Positions 33,660-44,767 of a DNA stretch of 64,000 nucleotides are shown here, piece by piece; within the stretch, counting starts at the first letter, position 1; each line of letters opens with the position of its first letter. This DNA comes from Adiantum capillus-veneris. Lineage: Eukaryota > Streptophyta > Polypodiopsida > Polypodiales > Pteridaceae. The stretch is taken from positions 117,622,043-117,686,042 of the forward strand of contig CM043960.1 in the NCBI GenBank assembly GCA_014529385.2, written 5' to 3'. Made by a program: the position numbers and the translations under genes. The notes under the pieces are model-generated. The model searched no databases, was not told where the DNA came from, and saw only the letters and a list, made by a program, of their open reading frames with translations.

Positions 33660-34760
33660 ATTATCATGACTAGAATGTAAGGCTCACTCTAGGAAGGAAT
33701 AGATTGAGAGTTAGCAAGGATAGAAGGTGAGTGAGCAGGTGAATGAGCAGCATCAATAGCATGAGGGACTGAGGGTGCTTGGTCATGCTCAGGTCGGTGT
33801 TGGATGATGGACTAGGGGTTGGCGAGAGGATTGCGCAGTGGATCTTCGTCCTCTTCAAAATCAAGTATAAAAAAAAAGGCTAGAGGTGGAATTATCAAAG
33901 AGAAGAGGAGAGACAACTGCAAGAACTTGTTGTGATGCTTGAGGCACTGCATCGTATCTCCAAAGTGGAGGTCGTGGTTGTGGCCTTGATTGTGGTAGGA
34001 GAAATGTATTGGAGGCTCATTCAGCACGTGTCTACATAAGATTGATCATAGTTTGAATCACCGTCATCCCGAATACCTCGACTTGGACATCAAAATAATA
34101 TTCCAAGCTCCTTCCCTACAAAAGAAATATCTACCTTAAGTAAATATATGCAAAAATCCTTAAAGGATTGAAAAAGAAAAAGAGTGCACTTACAATTTTA
34201 TGCTCCTCTGCATAAATGCGCTCTAATAGAAGCTTTGCTTCCAAGAACTCTCCATCCTCAAGAACTCAGCATGTATTCCAAAATATTGTCCTGGGTCAAT
34301 TCTTCCCAAGCAGCCACACCATTTTTGAACATACCTGTAGGACATAGCAGTAGATGGTGATGACATGTTGCATATAATTTGCAAAATCAATCAACAAAAA
34401 ACTACCTTCGGACATTCTCATGAATCCCGTGCAAAGAGTTTTCAAGGTAGAAATGCTTGCGCTTGATGTCCAGTCAAACAAGGATCCAGTGTGAACTATT
34501 TGCAAAAAATTAGGCATTATGCTGCTATTCATAGTAGACAGAATATTGAAATAGTGATAAAATAGACAAAACTTACTCTTCATTGTAAGCTAGAAGAAAA
34601 ACGTGGACTGTGTCCATGTTGATTGATTGAAACCATCAATGACATCGATTAAGGAAGTGACCTCCAAGGTTAGCACCATTGCTACCTTGGATTGGCGATT
34701 CCACAGTGTAAATTTAGCGACAAGCATGCTGCAAATTGGTAAAATTTAAGGAGTACCCCA
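33660..34760 (-). pseudogene. Possible multi-exon gene relic on the minus strand, unrecognised
   Basis: Minus-strand segments with coding character alternate with AT-rich spacers that could be introns. They include MLVAKFTLWNRQSKVAMV (about 34730), IVHTGSLFDWTSSASISTLK (about 34500), GMFKNGVAAWEELTQDNI (about 34330) and NEPPIHFSYHNQGHNHDLHF (about 34020). Stops occur between and within them. I cannot assign a family; a decayed host or transposon gene are both possible. Confidence 0.25.
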
Positions 34761-34939
34761 AACATGTTAGAATCACAAAAGAATCTCTGCAAACAAAAAT
34801 GTACGTACACCAGTTTGAGGGCTAAAAAAACTATTTCAAAGTTTCCAACCCTTTGCTTTTCTAATATATTGAAATATTAGCACATTGACCCATATTTGGA
34901 AACTAATGTGTTTGGGCTAGCCCTAGAGCACAATTTATG

Positions 34940-35426
34940 ACCCCGAAAAAAGTGTCATAAAGTGGTTGTCGCGCCACAACACGAAAAGGAGGGGGGGGGG
35001 GGGGGGGGGGGGGTGTGTGTGTGCTCTTGAGCAAACCCCCCTTTTTTGAATTGCGGTAGGACAAAATTCTAGGGCTAGAATTGGTGTGATTTTAAGCCCT
35101 ATATTGATGTTTTTTGACATCTAGGATGCAATGGTGGGGTCATTTTTCTCATTTGAGCTCTTCTACTATGAGTTTGGAGACTTGTAATCTTTGGGTCTTT
35201 ACCTTTACAAGTCTCCAAACTCATAGTAGAAGGGCTTAAATGAGGAAAATGGCCCTATCTTTGCGTCCTTAACATCGTAAAACATTAACATAGGCCTTAA
35301 AATCACCCCAATATGATCCCTAGAGGTTTGTCTCTCTACAATGCAAAAAAGGGAGGATTTCTCTTGAGCACCCCCTTCTTTTTTGCGTTGTGACGTGACA
35401 ACCAATTTATGAAACTTTTTTGGGGT
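34940..35426. mobile_element. Long foldback (MITE-like) element
   Basis: The whole 487-bp segment is one imperfect inverted repeat. The outer arms begin ACCCCGAAAAAAGTGTCATA and pair with ...TATGAAACTTTTTTGGGGT. The inner 27 bp (35161-35187 and 35205-35231) are perfect around a 17-base loop. A poly-G run (34988-35014) and GTGTGT lie in the left arm only. No clear target duplication was found, so the superfamily is unknown. Transcription through it would give a long hairpin RNA. Confidence 0.75.
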
Positions 35427-35639
35427 TAAGGACTTTTAACGCTAACCTTTGGAGGTCTTTTAAGCTCCATTATCTGCACATTGCTCTTTGGTAGACCATC
35501 AGGCTTTTTGGACCCTTAATGAGATGTAGACTTCTCCCCTTTTGGTCCCATGCTGAGATAGGTCTAAAAGCACATATGTATATTATAACTCTTGTTCCCA
35601 TTCATTTTCTCACAATAAATGATCAATTTAATATGAGAA

Positions 35640-36178
35640 AATCATTTGGGATAGGTAGATATTAGATTTTATGACAGGTGGCCTACAAAACATCCATTGG
35701 AATGACACCTTACAATATGGTGTTTGATCTTAATGCCATTCTATCCATTGAATTCTTAATCCCAAGTTTAAGATTAGCTAAGCAATTAGAGTGAACAAGT
35801 CATGAATTTTCATCAAGAGTAGATGATTTGGAAAGGCTAGATGAGCTACGCCTTCAGGTTGTAGCATCTATCTATGCTTCGAAAAGACACCAAAAAGAGT
35901 TCTTCGATAAGCATGTGTCGTCAAAAGAATTCAAAATAGGGGACTACGTCTTGGTGAAACAACATACTAGAAAACTCAAAAAGCGAGGAATGGGACCCTT
36001 TGTGATAAATAAATTGTCACCTAGTGGGGTTATAAAACTTGCGACATTGGAAGGAGAAGAAATGCTTAACTGGATTAATGGATGCAGGCTCAAAAAGTAT
36101 CATCTACCACTAAACCAAGAATGCTACAAAATAAAGAACACCAAAACAAACAATCTCACTTTAAATAATACAAATTAA
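35640..36178 (+). pseudogene. Ty3/gypsy integrase C-terminal fragment
   Basis: From about 35668, with early stops, and openly from 35828, the frame reads SIGMTPYNMVF, ELRLQVVASIYASKRHQKEFFDKH, FKIGDYVLVKQ, GPFVINKLSPSGVIKLATLE and INGCRLKKYH. This order is that of the region downstream of the integrase core in plant Ty3/gypsy elements of the Tat/Athila type. The rest of pol is absent and no LTR is recognisable beside it. Confidence 0.7.
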
Positions 36179-36218
36179 AATCTCATGCATGTACTCACTA
36201 TAGTTTATTGACTAGAAA

Positions 36219-36492
36219 CTCGGGGAGGTCACCTAAGAAAAATGTAACCTAGGCTATCACGTGAGTTCAACAGAAGGGTATTTAAAGTTCTTGAAACTTA
36301 CAGAAATATTTATATAGAAGGATACTACATTTTCAAATTTAAAAAAACTTAAAGATTTTCAAAGAAAAGGGTACATTATATTCCTCAAAAAATTCACAGA
36401 TGGGGGGTTTTACAAACATGTCTTGAATGCACGTGATATTGTAGTTGTACACGTAGTGACCCCCCCCCCCCCCCCCACCCCACCCCACCCCG
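36219..36492 (+). mobile_element. hAT-type MITE, copy A
   Basis: The unit is flanked by the 8-bp duplication ACTAGAAA (36211-36218 and 36493-36500). It starts CTCGGGGAGGTCACC and its 3' end carries an expanded C-run. The body (CACGTGAGTTCAACAGAAGG near one end, its partial complement near the other) matches copies B (43454-43700) and C (55701-55948). Confidence 0.85.
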
Positions 36493-36500
36493 ACTAGAAA

Positions 36501-37498
36501 CTACCTTTCCCTCTTAAGATAAGATTTCTTTCCCTTGCTTCATAAAAGGACTATGTCTCTTGCTCATCGTTTTCTTATCAAGAAAATGAACATAACTAGA
36601 AAAGATATAGCAAGAATCATACAAGTGTAACTTTCTCTCTAACTACCACTTATCATCCTAGCAGTGAGACTCACAATTATTTTTCTTGATTTTCTTGGAT
36701 AGACGCTCGATCAACCTATTTCATATGGTAGAACATAAGTATGTTTTTAGTAATACAATAATTACATGCATAAATGAGAGTAGAGAGAGATTTTCATAAG
36801 GCAATGTATACGTGTGTGTGTGTGTGTGTGTGTGAATAGAGAGGAAGAGAGACATCATCTTACTAGTGGCTTGAGGGTGCTTGAATCCACATTAGTATCT
36901 TCCTTTCCTCTCATAATAGCATAGCTGCATGCATCCACATACTTTTTGGTCTATTATATTGCATGTTAACATGACAAAAAGAGTGAACTTTATAAAGTTA
37001 TTTTTGTATCGAATGGAGGGACCTGCACACACCCTCATTTACCACTAGCGCTTTGCACAATGACTAAATTAACAAAATCACATGGCTTTTGTTAAGACAT
37101 TAGGAGTAACTTTTTCCAACCTCTTGAGATTAGCATGTAGTGCAAGGTGGCGTGGTGTATATTGTGGAATATGAGCAAACCTCTCCCCAACTATATGGAT
37201 TTGAACATGGGGAATGTTGGAGCATAACGACAAGAATTTGCATTGCAAATTAACATGAAATAATATCATGGCATAATGAAGCTAAAACATAGAGTAATAA
37301 CCATTTCAATCATAACAAATTATCACCAAAAATCACCATGGATTCACTCTTTCAATCATAACAAATATATATCATAAAAGAGTGCCATGGCATCATGCAA
37401 AAAGCATCTAAATCATTGTGAATCAATGTGAAACAATATAAAATTCCACATAGAAATAACTATTTCATGAAGAAATTTGAACATTAGATGTATTTGCA
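36501..37498. other. Non-coding stretch with (TG)n
   Basis: A (TG)n tract lies at about 36811-36834. No gene is supported. Confidence 0.55.
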
Positions 37499-37804
37499 GA
37501 GGTAGCTGCAAAATTGGGCTTGGAAGCACTTGACAAGATTAAACTACAAATGATAGCTGATGCATTTTTGACAAAGAAAGTTTCTGTCACAGAAGCTACT
37601 TTGAATTGCTTGCAAATTCTAGTCATAACAAAACGGGATGTTGTATTCTACATTGATTCATCGTCTCCAAAACTTACACAACATATCATGTCCAAATCAC
37701 ACAAAGTTGTGATGCACCCTGCCAATTTTTATTCTGCTAGACCAACCACCCTTGAAAACTTAACATTCTTCAAGTACCATAAAAACCACATTGTCACGTC
37801 TTGA
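37499..37804 (+). pseudogene. Possible Helitron Rep/helicase fragment
   Basis: The open frame reads AEVAAKLGLEALDKIKLQM, then VSVTEATLNCLQ, then TKRDVVFYIDSSSPKLTQ and NFYSARPTTLENLTFFKY. The combination of a TEA(T/L)..LQ segment, a VV(F/Y) strand and YSARP..LE recalls the stretch between the Rep and helicase parts of Helitron proteins, as I remember it. It is about 100 aa only, with no ends visible; treat as tentative. Confidence 0.4.
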
Positions 37805-37905
37805 CTCTTCGCAGAGTGCACAATCCATACCTTTGCTTGACAGCTAAGGCTATGCCATGGCTCTACCACCCCAAATCATTAGGGAAAATTTGGACTCTCA
37901 AAGGG

Positions 37906-38839
37906 TGTCATAATAACTAATATCTAATTCTCCTAAATGATTTTCTCATGTTGAAGTGATAATTTGATATGGGGAAGTACCAGGGGAGAAAAAGCTAGAA
38001 TATTGGTTAGGCTAGCATAACGGTCACAGTAGGGATCCAAAGGGGGGGCCATCTTCAAAAGAGCAATGTGCATCAATGGGCTTCAAAGAGCCTAAGGTTC
38101 AGCCCATTAAGACTTTCAAAATCCTAAGGTTCCAAAATTCAAAGGTAATGTCCAATGGTCAAACATTAGCTTCTCAAGCTTTAGTGGAAAGTTCATCATC
38201 TACTCCAAGCTTGTGAGAAGGGAGACCTACACCAACAAATCTTTTCTTTGTGATGCAAATCCAACCAGAAGCCAAGCTCCAATGCATGCTCATATCCTCT
38301 ACCTTGCTAATTACTAAGCTATACTAAGCTATTATGAGTGATTATGTGAGGAGACATACTTCTTTCTCGTAAGAATACTCCTTCTTCCTCTTGATCTACT
38401 CCCATACCGTGTTAGCTCTCACCATCTTCAAAGGTGTGTGAGGTCTTGGGTCTGAGACCGTGAGGAAATTGATGTTGTGTTTTACAAGTGTGAGCTTGGT
38501 GCTTGAAGCTTCCATCTTCATTGCACGAGCAAGTTATTGAAGGAATACAAAGTATTGTATTGTAAAATGTCTCCCTTGATGGGGGAAACTTAAATTACAA
38601 AGCCTTTTGGAGGGGGGACCGACTCCATGTAAATCCGGTCCTCAACTGTTGTCAATAGCTTAATTTCTCTCTCTTCTTAAAGTATTGTTCATGCCTATCT
38701 AACTAGGTGTTATGCTTTTGTTGCTCTCTCCATCCAAGCACTCTTGTTATGCTCATTCGGAATCTATTCTTAATGAAATTCTCACTACACCTATGTTATT
38801 TTCTGCTACACACAAGTTACTAGACCATTAAATGTTACA
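37906..38839 (+). repeat. 5' LTR of the chromovirus, internally deleted
   Basis: It matches 44768-46385 up to TCCAATGGTCAAAC (about 38163). It then jumps to CTTCTCAAGCTTTA, skipping about 650 bases, and continues to the common end TGTTACA. Confidence 0.88.
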
Positions 38840-38841
38840 TT

Positions 38842-38853
38842 AACATCAGAGCA
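38842..38853 (+). other. Primer-binding site of the chromovirus (tRNA-Met type)
   Basis: AACATCAGAGCA begins three bases after the LTR. ATCAGAGC is the core of the initiator tRNA-Met site TGGTATCAGAGC; the first bases are diverged. Confidence 0.65.
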
Positions 38854-39247
38854 CAAGGTTTCTCTTTTCTTGGTCAAGAAGAGAGGTCCTCAAGATAACT
38901 ATAAATGGTTGGTATTATTAATTGCAATTGAGTAAGTAGAATAGAGGTTTTTCAGTCTTGTAGTGCGCCTGCTTTGTGCAGATAACGGGGCATCACCATC
39001 AAGAGCTATGGTCTTAATACTGGAGTCCTACCCTATGGGCTTAACCACTTTTGAGCTATTAGAAGCTTGACATGAGCCGGTACTGTTTTGGTGGTGAAAG
39101 ACCCTCTCTTCTATTCCTTGCAATTAATGATATTCGAGCCATGGGTATAGGATCTTGAGTGCTTTTCTAAAGGGGTTAAGAGGAGTAGCAATGAGGGCTT
39201 GAAGTGCCAAAGTACACTTAAAAATTCTACAACTAAAAGTTGTTAGA

Positions 39248-40766
39248 ATGGCTGACAATAGTAAAGAGAGTGAAATGAATGTTGATAGCTTTGATTTTGC
39301 TTATGAACAAGCTACTAATGATGCTCCTATGCTTGTTAATTACCTTGTTTCTAGGCTTCAACAAGCCATGGGCAAGCCATCCCTCCAAAGTGAAGTGCAG
39401 CGGTAGCTACGTGCTCATGGGATTCTCCAAACTCCCCACCAAGAAGAGAGAGTACCTAGGAAGCCTCCTTGTGAGACTTCCAAAAGAGGCCTCTCTCTGA
39501 TAAGGGAAGAAGAAGAGGATTTGTACGAAGGGCTAAAAAATCTACTACTTGACGATGCATCTCCTTCCCAGAGGAGAACTCAAGTTTCAATGGTAGAGCC
39601 CCCACCGAAGGAACGAGAAAGAAGTTAGTCTCCTGCCACCTCGACGGATATGGCTCCATGAAGACGGCGGGCAAAATGCTCTCCAATACCCCCTGAATGG
39701 AGAAGACCATCGCACACTTCTCCACACAAAAAGGGACGACAGAAAACAAGAGAAGAAAAAGGCAAGAAAGATGTCACCCTCTTCTCCATCTTCTTCATCC
39801 TCTTCCTCTTATGAAGAAAGTGATGGTGCAAACAAGGAGGAATAAGGGAAGAAAAAGCCGAGAAAGAGGTCACCCTCTTCTCCATCCTCCTCAAATTCTT
39901 CCTCTTCTGAAGAAAGTGATGATGTAGCTTTTGAACCACCAAAAAGAAGAGGCCATAGGAAATCCCATGCCGCGTGGAGGAGGTCATCCAAGCTCAAAAA
40001 AGTTCAAAAAGGGAGGAAAGAACATTTCTTTTCTTACCTATGATGGCACCTTTGCTGCTACAGACAAAGTCTTGGCCTTCATTCAACAATTTGATGCGGC
40101 GTTTGGAGATGAGGGCTTCACAGAGTCCTCTAAGGTACGCCATGTAGCTATGCATTTTCAAAAGTCCTCCAGGCAATTTTGGTCTAGCCTACGGGAAAAT
40201 GGTGAAGCTCCACGAACATGGAAAGCTCTAAGAGCTTCCATCATGAAGCAGTTTTTGGCTACTGATGCCAAAGACAAAGTACTCACCGAATGGCGAAGCT
40301 TGAAGCTCTCTCCCTACGAATCTATTCATAAATATGTAGATAAGTTTTGGGACATACATCTCAAAGTCACTGTCTTCAAAAGATGGATTTTGGAGAACAA
40401 AAACAACAATTTTGTGCGGGTCTAACTGAAGATATGGTAGAATATGTTAACTCCCAAAGGCTACGCACCATATCTACGGTCATACACCATACCATGGTGG
40501 CTTCATTAATCAATTTCCAACAAGGGACTAAGAGAAATCTTAAGCCCACAGAGAACAAGGACCATAATAACGAGCCCAAGGGGAAGGGAAATGCCCAAAA
40601 GTATCCTAAAGGCAATGCCAACAACAAAGCTAAGCACAAGGGAGTTTATAAGGGCAAAATTAAACTCTCTCCTGAAGAGCTTAAGCGTTATCGTAAAGAT
40701 AACGACTGTTTCAAATGCGGGGAGCAAGGGCATGCTTATCGTGCTTGTCCACACGAGAATACATGA
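39248..40766 (+). pseudogene. Chromovirus gag, frameshifted
   Basis: ATG at 39248 opens MADNSKESEMNVDSFDFAYE; stops and frame changes follow in a charged segment. A duplicated Ser/Glu-rich block (SPSSPSSSSSSSYEESD, then a second copy) occupies 39765-39925. The capsid part is clear from about 40030 (FQKSSRQFWSSLRENG, LKLSPYESIHKYVDKFWD). A frameshift near 40380 leads to CAGLTEDMVEYVNSQR, a Lys-rich linker and the CCHC knuckle CFKCGEQGHAYRAC just before the TGA at 40766. It would form the particle shell and bind genomic RNA. Confidence 0.75.
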
Positions 40767-40849
40767 AATGAGCCTCCTAGAGCTACCTTGGTTGAAATCC
40801 AGGAAGAGGATGCTCACCACAAAGGATCTCCTCTATTCCATGCTTGGGG

Positions 40850-42935
40850 AAAGGTAAGAGAACATAATGCTTTTATTTTCTTTGACCCTAATTCTACTCA
40901 CAATCTCATATCCACAGAGTTGGCCACCAAGCTAGGCATCCAAGCCTACTAGATGGGAGATGTCCTACCAATGGTGCTTTCAAGGGGCAAGAAGCTTCAG
41001 TCACTCCCTTAATTGGGAAATTGAGGCTCCATGTCCAAAGCTATGTGGACAAGGAGGGCTTCTTTATCTCTCCTCTCAAGCATGAGGATGTAATCCTAGG
41101 GGCACCATAGTTTGATCACATGACTACCAATGCTAAATTCCCAGAAAGGGAAATCTACTTTAGGTTCAGGGAAAAAGATATGTACATAGATGCTAAGGAG
41201 TTGGGTAACACCATACCCACTGTACATATGCAAACTTTCAATAAGTCAATAAAGAGCTCTATTTTTGTGATCATGATTTTTGTCAAATATTCTCAAAATA
41301 AATCTAATGCTTTAGCAAAAGAAAATATAAACAATCACAAGGAATCAGATTTATCCAATTTTCTCAAGGGATTTCAAGATGTTTTTATTGATGACATCCC
41401 TTGTGAACTACCTCCTAAACGAGGCAATGATGACCATGCAATTGAACTTCTTCCAGGAAGTTCACCGCCTAATAAACCTCCTTATAGGGTTTCTCAAGCT
41501 CAACAAGAAGAGATTATGCGGCAAGTGCATGAGTTAGTTGAGAAGGGCATGGTTAGGCCTAGCTCATCTCCATTTTGTTCACCCGTGTTATTAGTGCAAA
41601 AGAAAGATGGCACATATTGTATGTGTGTCGACTATAGAGCACTAAATAGGATAACTATCAAGAATAGGTTTCCCATTCCACGAGTAGAAGACCTATTTGA
41701 TAAGCTACAAGGGTCGACCTACTTTAGTAGGATTGACCTAAAAAGTGGCTACCATCAAATAAGGATAGTTGATCAAGACATTGTAAAGACTGCATTTCGC
41801 ACTATGTTTGGTCTTTACGAATACATTGTCATGCCTTTTGGCTTGACCAACGCACCAACCACATTTAACCACTTGACGAAGAAGCTATTTTGGCCTCACC
41901 GAACCTTTACTGGAGTGTTTTTTGATGATATAATCATCTACTCTAATTCATTAGAGGAACACAAGCAACATCTCCAAGTAATATTTCAAGTCTTACGAGA
42001 GAATACACTTTACATTAATCGAAAGAAAAGTGAGTTTTTCTTACAAGAGATTTAGTATTTAGGTCACATTATCTCTTAGATGGCATCCAAATGGATCCAT
42101 CAAAGCTAGAGGTAATAAAAGGATGGCCTAATCCAAGGAATCTACATGCACTAAGAAGATTTATAGGTATGTGTGCATACTATAGACGCTTAATAGAAAA
42201 GTCCTCACAGATCGCGGGACCATTACATGTACATGGTCTGCCAAGGAGAAAAATTATTTCAAAAAGCTTATCTCTCAACCGGTGCTTACACTATTGGATC
42301 TTTCAAAGCCATTTGAGGTCCAATGCGACACTTGTGGTGATTGCCTTGGGGCTGTTTTGCTCCAAGAAGGGCACGGCATAGCCTATGAAAGTCGAAGGAT
42401 CGACCCTGTTGAGCAATCTCTAGGCATAAATGAAAAGAAACTACTCACAGTTCTACATGCCTTAGACTTGTGGAAGCACTATTTATTGGGGACTCCTTTC
42501 ATTGTGCGGACGGATGACCAAAGCCTTAAGTACTTCATGACGCAGACCAAGCTCTCCAACCAAAAAATGAGGTGGGAAATTTTTCTTTTGCAATTTCATT
42601 TTTATATTGCTCACATTGTTGGCAAGCATAATCAAGTAGTCGATGCACTCTCAAGACGATCGAGAGTGAATGCGGTTTCCATAGAAACTCACAATGATCT
42701 ATCTTCTATGATAGATGAGTACGCTATTGATCCCGATTTTAGACATGTGATTTCAGCCCTTGCACTAGGGAAGAAAGAGGAACCATTTACTTTACAAGAT
42801 GGTTATCTTCTCTATGGCAATAGACTATGCGTTACTAACTCACTACGTGAGAAAGTAATGTATAAATCTCATCATGCTCCTCCTTATGCGGGGCATAGAG
42901 GGATTCAGTCTACCCTAAAAGGGATAGAAATATAG
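40850..42935 (+). pseudogene. Chromovirus protease, reverse transcriptase and RNase H
   Basis: The protease segment reads FFDPNSTHNLIS (about 40881), where the usual DSGST is DPNST, followed by frameshifts. Reverse transcriptase is intact over 41120-42055: ELLPGSSPPNKPPYRVS, SSPFCSPVLLVQKKDG, VDYRALN, RIDLKSGYHQI, MPFGLTNAP, and the catalytic FFDDIIIYS. A TAG at 42053 and a frame change near 42280 follow. RNase H is recognisable as FEVQCDTCGDCLGAVL and RTDDQSLKYF. The integrase zinc-finger start (SHHAPPYAGHRG) closes the frame at 42935. Confidence 0.85.
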
Positions 42936-44409
42936 TTCTACTAGCTTGGCATGAAAGTAAACATACAAGAGTATGTTTCTAAATGTGTGGTATGCCAAAA
43001 GACGAAGTTTGTAGAGGGAAGCAACTTGGATTGCTTCAACCTTTGCCAATCCCTAATTCATCATGGCAGAGCATATCCATGAATTTTATCTTTGGATTGC
43101 CTAAGTCTATCCATGGGAATATGAAAATATGGACGATAGTAGATAGGTTCAACAAACAAGCTCATTTTATGCATGTCAAAAAGACTATCAAAGCCCATCA
43201 AATGGCAACCCTCTTCATATCACAAATCTTCAAGTACCATGGCTTGCCAATGTCCATAGTGTCGGATAGAGATCCTAGAATGATCAATAATTACTGGAAC
43301 GTCCTCTTTGAGAATTTAGGGACAAGGCTAAACTTCTCTTCGGCCTATCACCCTCAAACGGATGGCCAATGTGAAATAGCTAGCCTAACAATTCTTGATC
43401 TTCTAAAAGCTTACGTAACGGAAGTAGATCAAAGGTCCCAATGGGAGAAGTACCTCGGGGGGTTCACTATGTGTAAAACTACCATATCACGTGCGTTCAA
43501 AACATGTTTGTAAAACTCCTTATCTGTGAATTTTGTTAAGAATATAATGTGCCCTTTTCTTTTAAAATTTGTAAGTTTTTTTCAAATTTGAAAAAAGAAT
43601 GCCCTTTTGTATATATATTTTTGTAAGTTTCAAGAACTTTAAATACCTTTCTGTTGAACTCACGTGATAGGTTACATTTTTATTAGGTGACCTACCCGGG
43701 AGAAGTACTTACCCTTAGTTGAGTAGCCTACAATAATACTGTACATATCTCCACGGGAAAAGAACCTTTTGAGGTAATTGAGGGAAGACCCAAAAGCCCC
43801 CTGCTACTTAATGTACACGGGAAGATCTCGCTGCAGATGAGTATAGTCGAGACCTACAAGAATCTTTCCAAAAGATTAAGGATGCTATCTCTATCTCACA
43901 ACAAAGGTAAAAGGATGTTGCTGATAAGCACAGAAGAGCCCAAGCCTTTAAAGAAAACGATTGGGTCTTGCTTAAATTTCCCAAGGCTTGATTAAGTCAC
44001 ACAACGAGCAAGAATCCTACGGGACACCAAAAGTACTATGCTAAATTAACAAAAAGGTACTATGGTCCCTTCTAGATTCTTAAACCAATCAATGAGATGG
44101 CCTATCAACTCAAGTTGCCCAGTCATTGGCTCATACAAAATACTTTCCATGTGAGCCTACTAAAGCCTTACAAAGGAGAAACACCTCAAGAACTAACTAT
44201 TGAAGACCCATCAGAGATCGAGGACTAAGAAGAAGTGTTGCAGCACGAGTCCATTCTCTGACATGAAGACAAGGTAATGAGAGGTGGTAAGATTATCCGA
44301 CGGTTTCTTATTAAGTTTAAGAACTATTCTTTTAAAGATGCTAGATGGATGCCAGGCATACAATTAAAAGATAACCTAAACCTTGTCAATGCTTACATGC
44401 TTCCCTAGA
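42936..44409 (+). pseudogene. Chromovirus integrase core and chromodomain-like end, split by a MITE
   Basis: CVVCQ (about 42987) completes the HHCC finger. The DDE core is open in 42983-43513: IWTIVDRFNK (first Asp), IVSDRDPRM (second Asp), HPQTDGQCEIA (Glu). QWEKY at 43439-43453 is cut by the MITE at 43454; the frame resumes after 43708 with LPLVE and AYNNT. Further down, FHVSLLKPYKGE and HEDKVMRGGKIIRRFLIKFK with RWMP (44263-44360) have chromodomain character, typical of chromoviruses. Multiple stops occur after the MITE. Confidence 0.8.
43454..43700 (-). mobile_element. hAT-type MITE, copy B, inside the chromovirus integrase
   Basis: This 247-bp unit starts CTCGGGGGGTTCAC and ends GGTGACCTACCCGGG. 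It is flanked by AGAAGTAC on both sides (43446-43453 and 43701-43708). It is in opposite orientation to copies A and C. Confidence 0.92.
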
Positions 44410-44767
44410 GTAAGAAAAAGTAAAAATGTTTAAAATGAACAAATTTTTTGTCTTATAAAACTCTCTTTTTCTTTATTGTGCACAAATGTTAAGAAGTATG
44501 AATGCTTAGAATCGAGTTTGCGGAGACGACGTCTTCCAAACACCAAGTAGAGCTTGTCACTCTACTGTGGAAGATTGATAGGACTAATACGCAGACATGC
44601 TTGCGGCAGCTTAGGCTCTCAAGTGCCAAATACATTAGTCATCCATTCTGGAACGATGTTGTAGGGTAAAATAGGGATCCTCTACCCGCTAGAAAAAGGA
44701 CAAATGAGTAGGGTTTATCTTCTCTACCCCATAGTCGAGGATGAGTATGATTTCAAGAGAGAGGTAA
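44410..44767. other. Spacer between chromovirus pol and 3' LTR
   Basis: No gene. It ends in the purine-rich AAGAGAGAGGTAA directly before the LTR, the likely polypurine tract. Confidence 0.7.

Noticed and set aside
39697-39927. 76-aa plus-strand ORF in the chromovirus
   Set aside because: Off-frame reading of the duplicated Ser/Glu-rich gag segment.
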